DNA of 64,000 nucleotides from Gammaproteobacteria bacterium. Lineage in GTDB: Bacteria > Pseudomonadota > Gammaproteobacteria > JABHGC01. This document shows positions 60,302 to 64,000 of this stretch, piece by piece. Both the position numbers and the translations under genes were made by a program. Every line of letters begins with the position of its first letter. Within the stretch, counting starts at the first letter, position 1. Location of the stretch: the NCBI GenBank assembly GCA_027077805.1, contig JALWTS010000028.1, positions 1-64,000 on the forward strand, written 5' to 3'. Under the pieces are notes generated by a model, which saw nothing but the letters and a program-made list of their open reading frames with translations, searched no databases and had not been told where the DNA came from.

Positions 60302-61828
60302 ATGATTTCAGGATTAGACACAATTCAAAATTTACATTTACCTTGTTATGCCATTCAACAAGGGCAAGATTTCATCTTAAATAACGAAGGCACGCAAGAC
60401 GTTGCCAATATTCAAGCCTATTTACCCTCGTTTGTGGCAGGACAGTTAGGTGATCCTGAGTTTAAGGCATTTTATGGGGTAAATTATGCGTATATGGCAG
60501 GGGCGATGGCGAATGGTATTGCGTCAGAAGAATTAGTGATTGCCATGGGTAAGCAAGGTTTATTAGCGTCATTTGGAGCAGGGGGCTTAGGTTTAGATCG
60601 AGTGGAATCTGCGATTCAAACCATTCAACAAGCCTTACCTAATCAATCCTATGTATTTAATTTTATCCATAATCCTACGGAAGCCGCCATTGAATGGGGA
60701 ACCGTAGAGTTATATTTAAAATATGGCATTAATAGGATTGAAGCCGCGGCTTTTTTTAAGATGACCCCTTCTTTGGTTTATTATCGAGTCAAAGGTTTAG
60801 CGTTAAATCCACAAAATCAAATTGTGATTAATAATAAACTGATTGCCAAAGTGTCCAGACGTGAAGTTGCTACGGTATTTATGCAACCAGCACCAGCCGA
60901 TATTTTACAAAAACTTTTCGCTCAAGGTTTGATCAGCCAACAACAAGTGGAACTCGCCAGTTATGTGCCAATGGCAGATGATATTATTGTGGAAGCAGAT
61001 TCAGGTGGGCATACCGATAACCGACCATTATGTGCTTTATTACCCTCAATTATCGCTTTAAGAGATGAACTGCAAGCCAACTATAATTATGGTCATCTCA
61101 TTCGGGTTGGTGCCGGTGGTGGTATTGGCACACCCGATGCGGTATTAGCTACGTTTATGATGGGGGCAAGTTTTGTGGTCACAGGCTCGGTGAATCAAAG
61201 CTGTGTCGAAGCGGGTGCCTCGGAACACACCCGTAAAATTTTAGCCCAAGCAGGCATGGCCGATGTCGTCATGGCACCTGCCTCCGATATGTTTGAACGT
61301 GGCATTAAATTGCAAGTATTAAAAAAAGGCACTTTATTTCCTATGCGCGCCCAAAAACTCTATGAACTTTATGTCGCTTACAATGGCATCGAAGATATTC
61401 CCAGTGATGAAGTGCAACGCTTAGAAAAACAAGTATTTCAAGATAGTTTAGATAATATTTGGCAACAAACTGTCGCATTTTTTCAAAAACGTGATCCAAA
61501 TGTCATTGCTAAAGCGGAAAACAATCCCAAACGTAAAATGGCATTGATTTTTCGCTGGTATTTAGGCTTATCATCACGTTGGTCAAATGCAGGGGTAAAA
61601 GGTCGAGAATTTGATTACCAAATCTGGTGTGGTCCAGCGATGGGGGCGTTTAATGATTGGGTTGCCTCGACTTATTTACAAGATTATGCCCAACGCAATG
61701 TAGCCGATGTGGCATTGCATTTGTTGTTTGGAGCGGCGTATCAGTATCGGGTGCAGGCCTTGCGGACGCAGGGGGTGTATTTGCCTGTTGAGTATCAGCG
61801 GTATAAGCCTGTGGGGCGGTTGGTGTAG
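60302..61828 (+). CDS. pfaD: PfaD-type enoyl reductase (FMN, nitropropane dioxygenase-like)
   Basis: PfaD is the flavin-dependent trans-acting enoyl reductase of polyunsaturated fatty acid synthases. The 508-residue TIM-barrel protein shows 'MGKQGLLASFGAGGLGLDRV' (~77), 'VEADSGGHTDNRPLCALLPS' (~233), 'VGAGGGIGTPDAVLATFMMG' (~263, FMN phosphate-binding) and 'TGSVNQSCVEAGASEHTRKI' (~285), all typical of PfaD. The ATG directly follows the stop of the preceding gene, with GGAGG inside that gene's 3' end as ribosome-binding site, so translation is coupled. It ends the operon. The phosphopantetheinyl transferase PfaE is not found in the window. Confidence 0.95.
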   Translation: MISGLDTIQNLHLPCYAIQQGQDFILNNEGTQDVANIQAYLPSFVAGQLGDPEFKAFYGVNYAYMAGAMANGIASEELVIAMGKQGLLASFGAGGLGLDRVESAIQTIQQALPNQSYVFNFIHNPTEAAIEWGTVELYLKYGINRIEAAAFFKMTPSLVYYRVKGLALNPQNQIVINNKLIAKVSRREVATVFMQPAPADILQKLFAQGLISQQQVELASYVPMADDIIVEADSGGHTDNRPLCALLPSIIALRDELQANYNYGHLIRVGAGGGIGTPDAVLATFMMGASFVVTGSVNQSCVEAGASEHTRKILAQAGMADVVMAPASDMFERGIKLQVLKKGTLFPMRAQKLYELYVAYNGIEDIPSDEVQRLEKQVFQDSLDNIWQQTVAFFQKRDPNVIAKAENNPKRKMALIFRWYLGLSSRWSNAGVKGREFDYQIWCGPAMGAFNDWVASTYLQDYAQRNVADVALHLLFGAAYQYRVQALRTQGVYLPVEYQRYKPVGRLV

Positions 61829-61858
61829 TGTCGTTTTCATAATGTCGTTGTAAAACCA

Positions 61859-63112
61859 TTAAATAACAACGCTTTCAAAAGGTATTGTCCAAATTTTGTC
61901 TGCTAAGGCATAACTATCACTCCCTGCAGAAATAATTAAACCTAATTCTATGGGAAGTTGTGGAAAGGTTTCTATAAAGGAGAGTATGCCTGAAATATCT
62001 TTTTTATTGGGATGAGTTTTGCCTTTGACTTCAATTAGAAAATATTTGCCTTGATATTCAATAACTAAATCTACTTCAGCTTTTGCCATAGTACGATAAT
62101 GGAATAAATTGGGTGGGTAAGCAAAAAGTTGTCGTTGTTTAATAATATCTAAGACCACTACGGTTTCAAAAATTGCTCCCCAATTAGGATGATTGGCTAA
62201 AATATCAGGTGAACTAATGCCTAGAGCATGACAAATTAAACCACTATCAACAATATAGCCCTTGGGTTTTTTAGATAAGCGTTTAATGGTATTGCCACTA
62301 TAGGCTGGGATTTCTAACCATTGATAGGTAGCTTTAAGTAAGGCTAACCAGCGTTTTGAGGTATCTGGCGATAAACCTAATTCTCTACCTAGTTGTGAGT
62401 AATTGATTTCTTGTGCTGATAATGCGGCACATAGACGATAAAATCGTACAAATACATCCATTTGATTGCTTTCTAACATTAAACGAATATCTCGTTCAAT
62501 ATAGGTACGTTCATATCCTCGGAAGAAGAAAGGAATCGCAGCGGTTTCTATAAATTGTGCTTCAGGATAATAACCTCGCCATAGTTGTTCATAAAGTGAA
62601 AATTGATTGCTTTGATAGCTTAAATTAGGGATAAAGGTTAGCCCTTGTTCTAATATTCCTTTTAGCCATAAATTGTTATTAGGATTCGCATTTGTTGCTA
62701 ATACTTCCGCATGCGTAAAAGGGTATAAATCTAAAAAGGCGACTCTTCCTGCTAAACTTTCTTGTAAATTTTTTAATACTTCCCATTGTTGCGAACCTGT
62801 CATTAAATATTGTCCATTGTTTCGATTGTTTTCTAATGCTCGTTTAATGGCAGGGACTAATGATGGGACATATTGAATTTCATCTAAAATAATAGGGGTG
62901 GGGTTGTTTTTTAAAAAAAGTTCAGGATCAGTTTTGGCCGCTGCGATGTCTACAAGTGGATCAAATACCACTCGTTTAAATTGTGGAAATAAATGGCTTA
63001 ATAAGGTGCTTTTGCCAACTTGTCTTGCACCACCAACGACGACGACTGGAAAATTGCGTCGTAACATTTTAACTTGAGATTCAAGATAGCGAGTTTTATA
63101 GATTTTATCCAT
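61859..63112 (-). CDS. AAA ATPase with DUF4143 domain
   Basis: The ~417-residue protein has an N-terminal P-loop ATPase domain: Walker A 'VVGGARQVGKSTLLSHLF' (~26-43), Walker B 'PTPIILDEIQYVPSLVPAIK' and 'YLMTGSQQWEVLKNLQESLA' as sensor region. The C-terminal DUF4143 part includes 'RDIRLMLESNQMDVFVRFYR' and a nuclease-fold-like 'YRTMAKAEVDLVIEYQGKYF' motif. Such genes are common single accessory ATPases of unknown role. I use the ATG at 63112 because AAGGT lies upstream; an ATG at 63136 is possible. It lies between the pfa operon and rubredoxin and has no visible partner. Confidence 0.88.
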   Translation of the reverse strand: MDKIYKTRYLESQVKMLRRNFPVVVVGGARQVGKSTLLSHLFPQFKRVVFDPLVDIAAAKTDPELFLKNNPTPIILDEIQYVPSLVPAIKRALENNRNNGQYLMTGSQQWEVLKNLQESLAGRVAFLDLYPFTHAEVLATNANPNNNLWLKGILEQGLTFIPNLSYQSNQFSLYEQLWRGYYPEAQFIETAAIPFFFRGYERTYIERDIRLMLESNQMDVFVRFYRLCAALSAQEINYSQLGRELGLSPDTSKRWLALLKATYQWLEIPAYSGNTIKRLSKKPKGYIVDSGLICHALGISSPDILANHPNWGAIFETVVVLDIIKQRQLFAYPPNLFHYRTMAKAEVDLVIEYQGKYFLIEVKGKTHPNKKDISGILSFIETFPQLPIELGLIISAGSDSYALADKIWTIPFESVVI

Positions 63113-63184
63113 GATTATTTTACCTTGTATTATCAAGATTAAATCTTCATTTTACAAGGTAAAATAATTTTGTGCCAGTTGAGA

Positions 63185-63349
63185 TTAGACCGCCACCATT
63201 TCAAAATCTGATTTTGAAACCCCACAATCAGGACAAGCCCAGTCGTCTGGAATATCTTCCCATTTTGTGCCTGCGGTAATGCCTTCATCTGGAAGTCCTT
63301 TTGCTTCATCATAAACAAAGCCACATACCATACATTGCCATTTTTGCAT
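63185..63349 (-). CDS. rubA: Rubredoxin
   Basis: A short gene encoding 54 residues: [15 protein letters not shown]... through ...[18 protein letters not shown]. The two Cys pairs 'CMVCG' and 'CPDCG' bind the single iron, and '[18 protein letters not shown]' is the typical rubredoxin middle. Rubredoxin is a small cytoplasmic electron carrier, for example to NO- or oxygen-detoxifying flavoproteins and hydroxylases. It precedes the AAA ATPase gene on the same strand and is divergent from msrQ. Confidence 0.96.
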   Translation of the reverse strand: MQKWQCMVCGFVYDEAKGLPDEGITAGTKWEDIPDDWACPDCGVSKSDFEMVAV

Positions 63350-63439
63350 TATTTTTTTCCTTATCGTTTATAATTAAAGGTGATTTAAAATTGTTTTAAT
63401 GTGATTGATAATCGTCTATATAATACAGGAGTTTGTATT

Positions 63440-64000
63440 ATGTCTTCAACGCTATTAAAAATGATGGTACTTATTGGGGCAAGTTTGCCCTTTTTTTGGC
63501 TGATTGCTTTAATGGTTGCGGATAATTTAGGGGCGAATCCCATTGAAGCCATGACTCATTTTACAGGGATTTGGGCATTGCGGTTATTATGGATAACCTT
63601 AGCTATGACGCCATTACGATTAGCCTTTAATTGCCAAGTCTGTTTAAAACAACGACGCATGTTAGGTTTATTGGCATTTTTTTATGCGAGTTTGCATGTT
63701 TTAATTTATTTGGTATTGGATCAACAATTTGTGATTGCTGATATTGTTGAAGATGTGGTCAAACGGCCATATATTACGGTAGGCTTTGTCGCATTTTGTT
63801 TGTTAATCCCCTTAGCCATTACCTCTAATCGCGGGATGATGAAATGTTTGGGTAGAAACTGGAAGCGATTGCATCAATTAGTGTATATTATCGCCCCATT
63901 CGCCGTATTACATTTTTTATGGTTAGTCAAAAAAGATATGACAGAACCATTGATATATCTAGTGATTCTTATGGTATTATTGGGATATCGAGTGTGGTAC
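63440..64000 (+). CDS. msrQ: MsrQ heme-binding membrane subunit, 3' end outside window
   Basis: MsrQ (YedZ) is the heme b membrane protein that feeds electrons to MsrP, the periplasmic methionine sulfoxide reductase. The visible 187 residues have about five membrane segments and the ferric-reductase-like pattern: 'ALRLLWITLAMTPLRLAF', 'RRMLGLLAFFYASLHVLIYL' (heme His), 'VGFVAFCLLIPLAITSN' and 'WKRLHQLVYIIAPFAVLHFL' (two His). The ATG at 63440 follows CAGGA. MsrP is usually encoded just upstream; here the upstream gene is rubredoxin on the other strand. The sequence runs off the window before the stop. Confidence 0.88.
   Translation, partial: MSSTLLKMMVLIGASLPFFWLIALMVADNLGANPIEAMTHFTGIWALRLLWITLAMTPLRLAFNCQVCLKQRRMLGLLAFFYASLHVLIYLVLDQQFVIADIVEDVVKRPYITVGFVAFCLLIPLAITSNRGMMKCLGRNWKRLHQLVYIIAPFAVLHFLWLVKKDMTEPLIYLVILMVLLGYRVWY

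Overview
The window looks like a chromosomal segment of an AT-rich gammaproteobacterium. Its gene content (a bacterial-type phosphoribulokinase, a complete nitrite-to-nitrous-oxide module, a large glycogen block) suggests a denitrifying, carbon-fixing bacterium of the sulfur-oxidiser type, for example something near the Beggiatoa/Thioploca group. That placement is inference from gene content and not a phylogenetic result.

Layout. 1-8.3 kb: end of a ProQ/FinO RNA chaperone, then lspA, a kinase-like coiled-coil protein, ileS, a HAD phosphatase and ribF. This resembles the common murJ-ribF-ileS-lspA neighbourhood with extra genes inserted. 8.3-14.9 kb: a SpoIIAA-like protein, murJ, a small exported protein, a FetB-like permease, NhaD and a SLC13/DASS permease. 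15.0-15.9 kb: phosphoribulokinase behind a good sigma70-type promoter. 16-23.9 kb (minus strand): nirS-nirC-nirF-nirD-nirL-nirG-nirH-nirJ-nirN, cytochrome cd1 nitrite reductase plus heme d1 biosynthesis. 24.0-29.8 kb (plus strand): norC-norB-norQ-small membrane protein-polyferredoxin-norD. The two operons diverge from a shared intergenic region with a perfect FNR/DNR-type box nested in a 42-bp near-palindrome. 29.9-44 kb: a DNR-like Crp/Fnr regulator whose start overlaps the end of glgB, then glgC, a GH57 enzyme and malQ on the plus strand, and glgP followed by two sensor histidine kinases on the minus strand. 44.0-44.4 kb: divergent tRNA-Leu(CAA) and tRNA-Ser(GGA). 44.7-45.9 kb: a damaged TnpB-like gene followed by three small hairpins. 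46-61.8 kb: a polyunsaturated-fatty-acid-synthase-type operon: PfaA (KS-AT-3xACP-KR-DH), a large KS-CLF-AT-DH-DH protein and the PfaD enoyl reductase. 61.8-64 kb: a DUF4143-type ATPase, rubredoxin (a 54-residue gene) and the start of msrQ.

How they work together. NirS reduces nitrite to NO, NorCB reduces NO to N2O, and the adjacent NO-sensor-like regulator and shared box offer a simple control circuit. The regulator's overlap with glgB suggests that glycogen storage and anaerobic respiration may be co-expressed. The pfa operon lacks a phosphopantetheinyl transferase here, heme d1 synthesis lacks nirE, and the glycogen set lacks a recognisable glgA, so these parts must lie elsewhere or be replaced.

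The items I find most worth a second look are the embedded acyltransferase in the PfaC-like protein, the polyferredoxin plus unknown membrane protein inside the nor operon, the nested palindrome, and the nuclease-deficient TnpB remnant beside the pfa genes.
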